The notes below the pieces were generated by a model. It did no database searches, was not told the DNA's origin, and saw nothing but the letters and a program-made list of their open reading frames with translations. Of a stretch of DNA of 64,000 nt, positions 50,198 through 58,723 are shown piece by piece (positions within the stretch are counted from its first letter, which is position 1; each line of letters opens with the position of its first letter). The position numbers were made by a program, and so were the translations under genes. Origin of the DNA: Heliomicrobium modesticaldum Ice1 (GTDB lineage Bacteria; Bacillota; Desulfitobacteriia; Heliobacteriales; Heliobacteriaceae); NCBI RefSeq assembly GCF_000019165.1, contig NC_010337.2, positions 227,501-291,500 of the forward strand, given 5' to 3'.

Positions 50198-50861
50198 GAG
50201 AAGAGGCCTCCTTGACGCTGACGAGTACGATCGGTCGGAAAATCCGGTCTTCGTGCAGTTTTTGCCGCGATGAGGAATAGGAATTGAAGGCGTCAAAGCC
50301 GCTGCTGCCGCCCATGTCATCCATCATCTGAATGAGCATCTCCCGGCTGAGCGGACCGTTTCCAGGCTTGCGGGGCTCGTTCATGTCGAAGGAAAACCCG
50401 GCTTCCAACTCCGCCGTGATTTCCTGTCCCCGGTACTGAACGAAACTACCGCGCTTGCCGAAATAGTTGACTAGGGTAACCAGTCGACTCAACCGTTCCC
50501 GCTGCAGCTCCGATAGCCCACCGATCTCGAAAGCGATGCGGATCGGTCCGTGCCAGTACACATATTGGCGCAGCCCCACCGTCTGTTGGTAGGTTTCGTC
50601 GCCATCGCGGGCTTCTTTTAACACTTTGACGAAGTTGTTGTTGACGACCACCGCCTCGGGAACCTGAAACGCAATCGTCAACGGACGGATCCAGGCAAAA
50701 TCCTCTTCGCCCCGCCCATCCAGCCGGAACGACGCGTCAATGAGCGCCATTTTGACCACATAGGGCGTAGGGATGAGATGACTTTTGCCGCCCGAACTGG
50801 TTGCGCCGGATACTTTCAGGGAAAACAGGTTGCTCGCCGAAAAGGCGGCTAGGAGCCACAT
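50154..50861 (-). CDS. cas5: Cascade subunit Cas5
   Basis: About 235 residues. The N-terminal RAMP strand and loop are WLLAAFSASNLFSLKVSGATS, then SHLIPTPYVVKMALIDASF, the Cas5 pattern with a Pro-Thr-Pro turn. Cas5 caps the crRNA handle in the Cascade complex. ATG 50861 has AGGGGAG 8 nt upstream; an upstream GTG at 50879 overlaps the cas7 stop. Confidence 0.88.
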   Translation of the reverse strand: MWLLAAFSASNLFSLKVSGATSSGGKSHLIPTPYVVKMALIDASFRLDGRGEEDFAWIRPLTIAFQVPEAVVVNNNFVKVLKEARDGDETYQQTVGLRQYVYWHGPIRIAFEIGGLSELQRERLSRLVTLVNYFGKRGSFVQYRGQEITAELEAGFSFDMNEPRKPGNGPLSREMLIQMMDDMGGSSGFDAFNSYSSSRQKLHEDRIFRPIVLVSVKEASSRGYTLYRALSPSPA

Positions 50862-50875
50862 CGGGGTCACTCCCC

Positions 50876-51820
50876 TCACAGCTTTTTGGCCAGGTCTGTC
50901 ACCAGCCTGGCGAATTGGGACAGGCTGTCAAATTTATAGCAATTGATTTCGTTGCCCTTCCAGCGATTCAACTCTTGGACGACGGCCTGTATTTCCTCTC
51001 GGTATCCATCGGCCAGAGGAGAGATGGTCGGGGCCGGCGTCTTGTTATAGGAAACAGAAATCACGCCCGCCATATTGACCATATGCGGGTGCTGGGTGTT
51101 GCGGTGGGCGCCATTCAATTTGACGAAGGTGTGCAGGATGCTTTGCAGCATGGCCCGTTTGCGCTTCGACCGCTCCGCTTCATCGAGCACGTACTCACGG
51201 GTTACATCGTGAAAGCCGATGCGATCCAGTTCCACGTTCAAAACGAGGGCGTACTCGCCGGAGTTGGCCGGGCGATAGAAGATGTTCTGTCCCGTGTTGG
51301 AGCCGTCTTCCGAACCGGAGCCGCCACTGCGGCTTTCGGCGTCGAACTTGACGTGGAAATAGGACTCAGTCCTCGTTTTCTCCGGCACGCCGACGAGCCA
51401 ACCGAACTCGATCACGGACTTACGGGCAACGGACCGTTTTCCCTCGGTGATCAGGATCCCTTCCAGATCGTCGACAGTGCAGTAGCGGATCAACTCGCGC
51501 AGGGTTCCGATATTGTCTTTCGTGTCCAGTTTCTCGATGGATTTGAAAAAGTCGCGGTCCACGTTGATTCGGTTCGCATTGACCCGTTTGCAGCCCGAAC
51601 AGATGGGCAGGCCCATCTCGGAGGCGATCTGGGCCAGGTTTTCATTTTGGATATGTTTAAGCATGTCCCCGCTGATGGCGTTGGTAACGGCCAACTGGCC
51701 CGTTTGATCGACAATATGCACCATGCGGGTTTGAAGTTGGTTTCCCTCGGCCCCTTCGTTGTTCAGGCTGTGCATGTCCAGGGTGACCCGGGCGCAGAGC
51801 GAAATTGACGAAATCGTCAT
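50876..51820 (-). CDS. cas7: Cascade backbone subunit Cas7 (DevR/Cst2 family)
   Basis: 314 residues. The hallmark SLNNEGAEGNQLQTRMVHIVD occurs near residue 17, the pattern of the Cas7/Cst2/DevR autoregulator family of type I-A/I-B systems. A Cys pair (PICSGCKRVNANR) and a Gly-rich loop (SRSGGSGSEDGSNTGQNI) follow, then VELDRIGFHDV. It forms the crRNA-binding filament. ATG 51820 has AAGGTGA 7 nt upstream. Confidence 0.93.
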   Translation of the reverse strand: MTISSISLCARVTLDMHSLNNEGAEGNQLQTRMVHIVDQTGQLAVTNAISGDMLKHIQNENLAQIASEMGLPICSGCKRVNANRINVDRDFFKSIEKLDTKDNIGTLRELIRYCTVDDLEGILITEGKRSVARKSVIEFGWLVGVPEKTRTESYFHVKFDAESRSGGSGSEDGSNTGQNIFYRPANSGEYALVLNVELDRIGFHDVTREYVLDEAERSKRKRAMLQSILHTFVKLNGAHRNTQHPHMVNMAGVISVSYNKTPAPTISPLADGYREEIQAVVQELNRWKGNEINCYKFDSLSQFARLVTDLAKKL

Positions 51821-51854
51821 CGATGATTCACCTTCCCTTTCATCTTCACTCTCT

Positions 51855-53693
51855 CTAATCTCCAGTATCTTTGCCGTTCTCCGTATCTGCGCTGGTTTCG
51901 GTCTTCACGCTTGTTTCGGTCTTCCCATCCGTTTTCGTCTCTTTTTTCGTTTCCGTTTTTGCCGAACCGAAAGCGGCCAGCAGCATGGCCACCGGTTCCG
52001 AACCAAAGATGTCGATCAGCGCAACCACCTTTTCGATGGCGTCATCGGAAACACTCGGCCGCCGGTACAACTCGCCGGCGCCTTTTTCAACCGCTTTTTT
52101 CGCCCGCACTTCCTCTTTGCGGGCGTTTTCTTTGTTGTAATCGCTGACGAAATCGCCGATGAGACAAATCAGTTCCTGCTTGGAACGGGATTTTCGCTTT
52201 AGGTCGCTAAACAGACCGTACCGGATCTCATACTCCTGCCGTCCTTGGCTCTTGCGGTATTGCTCCACGACGGTTGATCGGCGAATGGCGTCGGCTATCG
52301 CACGAAATCCTTCATCTTTTACGATGTCGCTGAATGGCTTGCTCAAAGATGTCACCAACCTTTCCAAGTGCCTCTGTGAAAGACCGAGGTAACCCCGCTT
52401 CTGGTTGGCCGCCTGTTTGAACACAAAAGCCCCGTAGCTGGCGGCAAAATCCAGGAGGTTTTTCAGCTGTCCTGATGAGATGAAGTCACGGTATTGGTAG
52501 AGCAGTTCCGCCTCTTCCGAGTGCTCTTCATCAAGACCATACATGATGCGCCGGTGCTCTTCCAGGATCTGCTTCCAATCGTCGGCGTCTTGAATGGTTT
52601 CGATAGGGAACCAGCCCGGAAGTCCGATGGTATTCACGTTGGTCAGCGCCTTGCCCGAACCCAGGCTTTTGAAGTAGGCTGTGGCAATGCCCGCGATGAC
52701 CTGTTTGGGGAGTTTCCAGCGGGTCTGTCGCTCATTATGTTCCTGGAGTTGCCGTGAATGGTCGATTAACTTTTCCGCCAGTCCGATGGCGTTGTGAATA
52801 TCCAACTGGCAGGAAGTCCGTTTCCCCAACGGCAGCCGGACAAAGTCGTCGGCAAGCTTTTTCAGTTCGTTGAAACTCACCTCGCCTGGAACGAGAACAG
52901 CGTATTTGATATCATCGCCGACATTAAATGCATTGGCGATGCAGTGAACCGCCAGGTAACGAAGGTATTCGGCAAACCAGTCCACATAGGCGCTGGGGAG
53001 TCCGGCCAGGCCCGTGCCGGTCGGCTTGTTCCGGTTGATGCCCTTGCCCACGATAGGGTTGAGGGCTTGAACGGCTGTAAGATCCGGGGCAAACCGTTGC
53101 GCCTTGCTCGACCGCTTCGCTTCCTTCGGGATAGGGTCAGGCGCGTCCAGAGTCTTTAAGCATCCGTGGCAATATGTTCGAAGTTTTTCGATGATGGCAT
53201 CTTTTACGGCTTCCGGATCGGCGGCAGCAAATTCGCTCAAAAGCCGGTTATGGGAGTTGAATGCCTGAAGCACGTACATGTTCTTCAGCAGGTTATGACG
53301 CGGATTGGGCTCGGCGCCTTGCATCGTCTGGGCGACGTCGGACGTGACCGTGGCGGTTTTTTTGGCTTTTTGTTTCTTATACTGCTCCCAGTAGGTATTG
53401 GCGATCTTCTTCTCTTCTTCATAATCGTAGAGCAAATAACCGGCGGGCACATTCTTATCCTTCGCCGTCATGAAGTAGGGATATCCCGGGTCATAGGGAA
53501 GCACTTGGTCGACTGGCAATTCTTCCAATATCAGTGGCTCGTTGAGTTGGATCTCGAAGTAGGGTCCGCTGTCTTTGATTGTCGATACGGAGTCTCCAGA
53601 TAGATTGTCGAGCAGGAGGGCCAATCCGACCGCCTCCAGCGCGTCGGCATAGGTTCCCGTAGAGTGGGGGACAAAAAAGCGTTCAACAATCAC
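51855..53693 (-). CDS. Cascade large subunit, Cas8a-like
   Basis: About 612 residues from GTG 53693, which overlaps the cas3 stop and has GGAGGTGG upstream. The start is VIVERFFVPHSTGTYADALE, followed by YLLYDYEEEKKIAN, a possible zinc site (RTYCHGCLKTL), GLAGLPSAYVDWFAEYLRYL and a helical C-terminus. Place and length fit a Cas8a1/Csx13-type large subunit, which recognises PAM and recruits Cas3. The last ~35 residues are a low-complexity Lys-Thr-Glu tail (KTETKKETKTDGKTET). The subtype name is tentative because these proteins diverge strongly. There is no separate small subunit gene. Confidence 0.82.
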   Translation of the reverse strand: MIVERFFVPHSTGTYADALEAVGLALLLDNLSGDSVSTIKDSGPYFEIQLNEPLILEELPVDQVLPYDPGYPYFMTAKDKNVPAGYLLYDYEEEKKIANTYWEQYKKQKAKKTATVTSDVAQTMQGAEPNPRHNLLKNMYVLQAFNSHNRLLSEFAAADPEAVKDAIIEKLRTYCHGCLKTLDAPDPIPKEAKRSSKAQRFAPDLTAVQALNPIVGKGINRNKPTGTGLAGLPSAYVDWFAEYLRYLAVHCIANAFNVGDDIKYAVLVPGEVSFNELKKLADDFVRLPLGKRTSCQLDIHNAIGLAEKLIDHSRQLQEHNERQTRWKLPKQVIAGIATAYFKSLGSGKALTNVNTIGLPGWFPIETIQDADDWKQILEEHRRIMYGLDEEHSEEAELLYQYRDFISSGQLKNLLDFAASYGAFVFKQAANQKRGYLGLSQRHLERLVTSLSKPFSDIVKDEGFRAIADAIRRSTVVEQYRKSQGRQEYEIRYGLFSDLKRKSRSKQELICLIGDFVSDYNKENARKEEVRAKKAVEKGAGELYRRPSVSDDAIEKVVALIDIFGSEPVAMLLAAFGSAKTETKKETKTDGKTETSVKTETSADTENGKDTGD

Positions 53694-56196
53694 CCTTTTC
53701 CACCTCCTTTTCCGGGTGTGCTCTTTCCATAGAAGCCCAGTCGGCCATGCGTAGCCGACGGACCAGGTATAAGTAAAACAGCCACGCCAGTTCTTTGAGC
53801 ACATTGTTTCCACATTCATTGAGTTTCGGATCGACCAATAGTTTGGCGAAACGATTCCGGTCGAAACTGGATTCACTTTTCCAGGCGGACTGCAATCCAA
53901 TATTCTCTAGAATGGCGGTGTCGACCGGCATCGTCTTCACCTGTTCTGACAACCAGTTCGCCACTGCGTCCGGCATCCCGCAAAACTCGATCTGCCGGTT
54001 CAACTCTTTTACGTGCGGTCCATGATGCCGGGCGATTGCCGTCATCACAGATCGCGCGATGATTTCCGCCTTCGGCAGATCGTCGGGGATCAGGCCATCT
54101 GCCACCGGCTGAAGCAATCGATCAAAGAGGTAATAGGCTCCTTCAGCGGCATGGCTCGGCTTTCTCTTGCTCTTTTCCGCTTCTTTCACGCGCGGATTTT
54201 CAGGATCGTAATCGGTATGGGCAAGGCATTCCTCTTCGACTTTTCCGGTCAGGACAAATTGATAATTCCTCGCCCAGGTCTGCCATTGCAGAGACGCCTT
54301 GCCCGCATCATGACCTGCCGCCCCAAGCCAGCTAAACGATTCGATTGTATCTGTGCGAAGACACAATAACTCTGCCCAACGCGCTACCGCAGCCTGATTG
54401 CGTTTGCCCTGCTGCTCGCACTCGCCGGCAACGGCCTGAAGGTGATCGGACAATAATTCCTTGCGGTAGCGAAATCGCTCATAGACAGGAGGCTTATCCA
54501 GCTTTTCCTTGCACTGAAAGGTTCCACTTTCCATTGTTAGGCCGATTTCTGGATGGTACGCAGCCAGTTGGGGAGATACGGCGAAGAAATACCGCCCATC
54601 CAGATCTTTTTCGTTCTTGATCTCCATCCAGATGATTTCGTCGTTTTCTCGAAAGTCCATGAACCACATGGCGCCATCTTGTTCACCTCTTAACACACGG
54701 CGAACGATCCGTCGAAAAACGCCGGGATGAAGCGAGAACAGTGGGGGCTGCCTACGCATATCCAACGTATTCGGGTCGGGATGAACAAGAAGATTGATAG
54801 ACGCCGCGTTGCGAACCAGGTCACGGAGAAAATGGCTTGATTGGCTCCGCATGGCCGCGTTTACGTCATCGATGACTTTTCGCTCTGTTCGACTACGCAG
54901 CGCCCGCTGTTCTACAGCGGCGTGGATTTCGTTTACCCACGCCAACTCTTGCGTAAAGCCGATGACTTTTCCGTCCCATTTTTCCAGGCTGTCCCAGGTA
55001 GCATCCATGATTCTTCTCGCTTCTGCTTCGTCACTTGATGCATTTATGTCATTTGTTGCACTTGACGCATTTGCGGCAATAGAGACGCCGAAGTAGGGCG
55101 CGTAGTTTCTCTTCCCGTCTTCAGTGATGTCGTAGACGAAGATTGAGCCCAAGCCTCCATAACGGGCAACCCGTCCACTGCGTTGAACAATTGCGTTTGC
55201 CGGAGCGAGTTCCGTATGCAGGACATCGGCTGAGATGTCGACGCCTGCTTCCAGGACTTGTGTGGAGATAATGATCCCCCGTCCGGTGCGATCCGGTCCG
55301 AACTGTTCAGTGATCCGCCGTTCTAATCTCGCTCTGTCCTCCGGTAAAAACCGCGAGTGTAGAAGAAATAGAGGGATGTCCGATTTATTTTCGCCGAGCA
55401 TCTTTTTTAGCGTTTGATAAAAACGAACCGCGCGGTCAACTGTATTGCATACGACAAGGCTGCTCGTGCGATGTTCGCTGAGAACGGCTTCCGGCGACAG
55501 GGGGATTGTCATGCGATGAATTCGACGCTCTGGCTTGACTTGACGTGATTGCGGATCGCTTTCCATTTGTTCTTCTGTGACAGTAATGGTTTTTGCTTTG
55601 CAGCGGCGAGCCACCTCATCCATCACCGTATCCGGCATCGTCGCGGTCATGAAGAGTGCAGTCATCAGCCCCTGGTAACGGCGGACCATATCCACAGCCG
55701 TCGCTAGCGATTCTCGAGGCGTCAGCAGATGAGTTTCATCAATGACTACGTATGCCCCTGACAATGCGCCGGCGACAACATTAGCCCTTCGGGGACCGAC
55801 AGCGTAGGGATGAAGGATGTAGGCAGACAACAGTTGGTCAACGGTGCAGAGGATGATATCCCCCTCGAAGAGGGGATCGTCGGGAACGTCTCCGGTCTGC
55901 ATCGTCACCCGATACTTGCCAGGAAACTGATCATCTAGACGTTTTTTGATTGTGGAATATAAGTTTTTTCCGAGCGTTCGAAGCGGAACGGCATAGATGA
56001 GGCGATCAGCCCAAGGCGTCCTGTTCTCCTTTGCGTATAAAAACGGCAATAGGGCTGCCCAAGTCTTACCGGAACCTGTCGGGGCGCGAAGTATGACACG
56101 TTCCTGTTCTAAAACCTCTCGGGCCACCTGTGTTTGAAACCCATAGGGTTTTTTTCCGGTAATTTGAGTGAACAGTGCCGTCAATTCGGGCTGCAT
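53683..56196 (-). CDS. cas3: CRISPR effector nuclease-helicase Cas3, helicase first and HD last
   Basis: 837 residues. Helicase at the N-terminus: Walker A APTGSGKT (38-45), DETH box (153-156), motif III MTATMP, motif VI QRSGRVARYGG. The HD nuclease is at the C-terminus: His in LLSDHLQAV (about 585), His-Asp in GAAGHDAGK (629-630), His in KPSHAAEG (682), His-His in IARHHGPH (724-725) and Asp in LRMADWAS (819). Most Cas3 proteins have HD first; this order is seen in a minority. ATG 56196 has AAGGGG upstream. It degrades target DNA recruited by Cascade. Confidence 0.95.
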   Translation of the reverse strand: MQPELTALFTQITGKKPYGFQTQVAREVLEQERVILRAPTGSGKTWAALLPFLYAKENRTPWADRLIYAVPLRTLGKNLYSTIKKRLDDQFPGKYRVTMQTGDVPDDPLFEGDIILCTVDQLLSAYILHPYAVGPRRANVVAGALSGAYVVIDETHLLTPRESLATAVDMVRRYQGLMTALFMTATMPDTVMDEVARRCKAKTITVTEEQMESDPQSRQVKPERRIHRMTIPLSPEAVLSEHRTSSLVVCNTVDRAVRFYQTLKKMLGENKSDIPLFLLHSRFLPEDRARLERRITEQFGPDRTGRGIIISTQVLEAGVDISADVLHTELAPANAIVQRSGRVARYGGLGSIFVYDITEDGKRNYAPYFGVSIAANASSATNDINASSDEAEARRIMDATWDSLEKWDGKVIGFTQELAWVNEIHAAVEQRALRSRTERKVIDDVNAAMRSQSSHFLRDLVRNAASINLLVHPDPNTLDMRRQPPLFSLHPGVFRRIVRRVLRGEQDGAMWFMDFRENDEIIWMEIKNEKDLDGRYFFAVSPQLAAYHPEIGLTMESGTFQCKEKLDKPPVYERFRYRKELLSDHLQAVAGECEQQGKRNQAAVARWAELLCLRTDTIESFSWLGAAGHDAGKASLQWQTWARNYQFVLTGKVEEECLAHTDYDPENPRVKEAEKSKRKPSHAAEGAYYLFDRLLQPVADGLIPDDLPKAEIIARSVMTAIARHHGPHVKELNRQIEFCGMPDAVANWLSEQVKTMPVDTAILENIGLQSAWKSESSFDRNRFAKLLVDPKLNECGNNVLKELAWLFYLYLVRRLRMADWASMERAHPEKEVEKGDC

Positions 56197-56233
56197 TTAA
56201 AGCACCCCTTTTTCAGCGGACTTAATTACACTA

Positions 56234-56539
56234 TTACATAAAACGCTCCTCCACCGCTCGCACTTTCCCTTCCATCGACAGCGGCTTGTCCCGGCGGTCA
56301 TCGATGCGGATCGTCGTCGACACCCGCAGGGCGCCGGCTGTAAAGGGCGCTTCATGCATCTTTCGGACGACCTCGACCACACGGTCCAGTTCCCCTTCGA
56401 TCACCGTCGACATGGGCGTCAACTGGTATCGGATCCCCTCGGCCTCCCGGAGCAACTGGTGGCAATCGGCCACATAGCGGCTGAGACTCGGCGAGCCAGT
56501 TCCAAGCGGAACGACGGTAACTTCTGCGATTACCGGCAT
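56234..56539 (-). CDS. MTH1187-family thiamine-binding-type protein
   Basis: About 101 residues: PVIAEVTVVPLGTGSPSLSRYVADCHQLL, YQLTPMSTVIEGEL, VVEVVRKMHEAPF. This is the YqgV/MTH1187 family; a relative binds thiamine, and some stand next to thiamine-related ABC genes. The second ATG (56539) is better spaced from GGGGAGGAGG than the first (56545). The stop lies 37 nt before cas3, so cas3 may be read through from here. Confidence 0.85.
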   Translation of the reverse strand: MPVIAEVTVVPLGTGSPSLSRYVADCHQLLREAEGIRYQLTPMSTVIEGELDRVVEVVRKMHEAPFTAGALRVSTTIRIDDRRDKPLSMEGKVRAVEERFM

Positions 56540-56541
56540 CT

Positions 56542-56805
56542 TCATCCCTCCTCCCCTCGCAGCTCCTTTACTCCAACTCGCTCCCTACTGCGGTGTGGGC
56601 ACCCGCATCGGCCTGTCGGTTTATCCATCTCTTCGATGCGATTTCCCAGGCGCACCTGGATGGCGACCCATTTCGATACCGGCCCCATTTCCTCCAAGTC
56701 ATTGAATTGAACGAACAACTCATTTCCTTTGATCACACTCGCTTGGAACCGTTTGTCCCGCAGCAATAGATCCGAAAGGAGCTCCGCCATTTCCTGGCTG
56801 TTCAT
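56542..56805 (-). CDS. Small hypothetical protein upstream of the thiamine-binding-type gene
   Basis: 87 residues, not recognised. The first ~58 residues look like a compact alpha/beta unit (MNSQEMAELLSDLLLRDKRF, VIKGNELFVQFNDLEEMG); the end is basic with CGCPHRSRERVG. It overlaps the next gene start by a few bases. Could be genuine or partly spurious. Confidence 0.5.
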   Translation of the reverse strand: MNSQEMAELLSDLLLRDKRFQASVIKGNELFVQFNDLEEMGPVSKWVAIQVRLGNRIEEMDKPTGRCGCPHRSRERVGVKELRGEEG

Positions 56806-57093
56806 TCGATCATTCCACCTTTTCTCTGGAAATCCTTCACGCTCAAAGGAAAAAACGCCCTATCTTTTTTCGTCCTTCATAATCATCCTTCATATTCATC
56901 CTTCTTATTTCATCCCTCTCATTCATCTCTCTTGATCCCGGATTCACTCTCCCTATCAGCGGAGATTCGCTCGTCTTGCCGTCGATCGTCCTCATCGACG
57001 GCACTTCGGATTCACCATCCTCATCAGCAGGGAATTGCTCCCGCTCTATTCAGCCTGTCCACTTCCAACCGTTACATATCCCAATTCGGCGCC
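56806..57093. other. Intergenic region with degenerate repeats
   Basis: Positions 56871-56932 hold about five degenerate units of TTCATCCTTC. A hairpin GCCGTCGAT / ATCGACGGC lies at 56978-57002. A degenerate direct repeat of about 32 bp starting GATTCAC occurs at 56941 and 57009. No ORF with a ribosome site is seen. Confidence 0.7.
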
Positions 57094-57828
57094 CTACTTC
57101 TCAATCAAGTGTTTCCAATACCGCGCCGGCATGCACCGTCGCTGAAGGCGCTGGTTGATCCGTCCGGTGATCGTCACGCTCCGGAAATAGTCGCGCCAGA
57201 GATCCTGGTATACCTGTTCCATTGTCGACTGCGTAAAGTCAACAATGCCGTCCAGTTCTGTCAAGATCCACTCCTTCTGGTTATACAGGGCTGCCAACCC
57301 CCGCCGGAGGTCATGGATGATCCAGTTCTGATCGCCGAGCCGATCGACAAAATGGGGCGCCAGCAACCCGGTGATGTTGTGATCAGGCTCCATGGGCGCG
57401 TAGTAAACGTTTCCTTTTAAAAGGCGAAAGCGGAGCAATCCGAGCATGCGATGCCGTTCCGTCCGCACCTTCTGGCTCAAGCGGTGGACCTGCAGCACCC
57501 GCTCGTCGGTCAGGTGGGTATCTACGGCGGCTCCCATGCGAAAGCCAAGGCGAAGGTATTCATAGATCGCCTTTTCCATGCCCGGCAGCTCAGACAGAAA
57601 GGCATAGGCCGTGTGGCGGCGGGCATCAGGCGAGATTTTGACCGCCATGGCCGTGAAGACTTTTTCTGCCTTTTCCGGATCGGTGGTGATCGCCACCTCC
57701 TCGGCGAAGAGATTCGTCTCAGCCCAACCCGACGGGCGGATATCGTCGGGGACCTGTCGGCGATAATAAGCCTCATAGATGGCCGTCAACAAACCATCAA
57801 ACTCGCCGTCGTAACGGTAATGCAGCAT
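57094..57828 (-). CDS. TIGR03915/DUF4130 putative DNA repair protein
   Basis: 244 residues: MLHYRYDGEFDGLLTAIYEA at the start, FLSELPGMEKAIYEYLRLGF in the middle, then RFRLLKGNVYYAPMEPDHNI and APHFVDRLGDQNWIIHDLRR. This family is usually encoded beside a radical-SAM partner and is sometimes fused to a uracil-DNA-glycosylase domain; here neither is nearby. The function is called DNA repair by association only. It is 71 nt downstream of queC. Confidence 0.85.
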   Translation of the reverse strand: MLHYRYDGEFDGLLTAIYEAYYRRQVPDDIRPSGWAETNLFAEEVAITTDPEKAEKVFTAMAVKISPDARRHTAYAFLSELPGMEKAIYEYLRLGFRMGAAVDTHLTDERVLQVHRLSQKVRTERHRMLGLLRFRLLKGNVYYAPMEPDHNITGLLAPHFVDRLGDQNWIIHDLRRGLAALYNQKEWILTELDGIVDFTQSTMEQVYQDLWRDYFRSVTITGRINQRLQRRCMPARYWKHLIEK

Positions 57829-57899
57829 CCCTATCTCAGCTCCTCGCGCTTCGAACGGAAATACGCTTGCGGGCCAGGTGAGTCTATGCCTGTCTCAAA

Positions 57900-58643
57900 C
57901 TATCCCTTCCGATAAGCGATCGGATCGCCTTTCCCCAGCAGCCGAAACCCTTCCAGGCGCAACCGGCAACTGTTGCACTCCCCGCAGGCCGGTCTTTCAC
58001 CGTAATAGCAGGTGAGGGTCAAGTGCAGCGGTGCGTCCAGATCCAAGGCAAGGCGGATGATGTCAGCCTTGTTCATCTCGATCAGCGGCGTGAATACTTC
58101 CACGCTCCGCCCCTCTGTACCCGCCTTCGTCCCTACGTCGATCATCCGTTGAAAGGCAGCGATGAATTCAGGCCGGCAGTCGGGATAACCGGGGTTGTCC
58201 AGGGCGTTCACGCCGGTGTAGATCCGCCGGGCACCCACCTTTTCGGCAAAGGACAAGGCATAGGCCAAAAAAAGAATGTTTCTTGCCGGCACATAAGTGG
58301 CCGGAATGGCAGTCGCAATTGCAACCGGGTTCTTTTCTGCACAGCCCATCGCTTCCATTTTGGCGACAGCGGACCCGCCCAAAGGAGCGGCCACCTCCGG
58401 TCGGATTTCCGTCGATGTCAGCGCGCTGGCGGCGAAGACCGCGCCCAGATCGATGATCTGATGGTGCGCCCCATAATGACAGGCCACTGCCTGCGCCGCT
58501 TCGATCTCCCGGATATGCCGCTGATTGTAAGCGAAGGTGAGCGCAAAAATATCTTCACCCCGGCAGTCGGCCAAGGCCATGCAGGTGGTCGAATCCAATC
58601 CACCGGACAGGATGACGACGGCTCGTTCGCGATAAGCATCCAT
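57900..58643 (-). CDS. queC: 7-cyano-7-deazaguanine synthase QueC
   Basis: 247 residues. The PP-loop ILSGGLDSTTCMALA lies near residue 10, FALTFAYNQRHIREI follows, NPGYPDCRPEF is the middle motif, and the zinc site CYYGERPACGECNSC lies near the C-terminus. It converts CDG to preQ0, the precursor of queuosine and of deazaguanine DNA modification. The ATG at 58643 follows GGAGAGGG; the frame continues into the IS1182 end, which is not part of the gene. No other queuosine gene is present. IS1182 copy 4 starts 80 nt upstream. Confidence 0.95.
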   Translation of the reverse strand: MDAYRERAVVILSGGLDSTTCMALADCRGEDIFALTFAYNQRHIREIEAAQAVACHYGAHHQIIDLGAVFAASALTSTEIRPEVAAPLGGSAVAKMEAMGCAEKNPVAIATAIPATYVPARNILFLAYALSFAEKVGARRIYTGVNALDNPGYPDCRPEFIAAFQRMIDVGTKAGTEGRSVEVFTPLIEMNKADIIRLALDLDAPLHLTLTCYYGERPACGECNSCRLRLEGFRLLGKGDPIAYRKG

Positions 58644-58723
58644 GCTCTGTTCCAACCCTCTCCTGCACATCTTGCTGTAACGTTCGTTCCCTCCCAAATG
58701 TACACGACTTGACGGCGCTTTTA

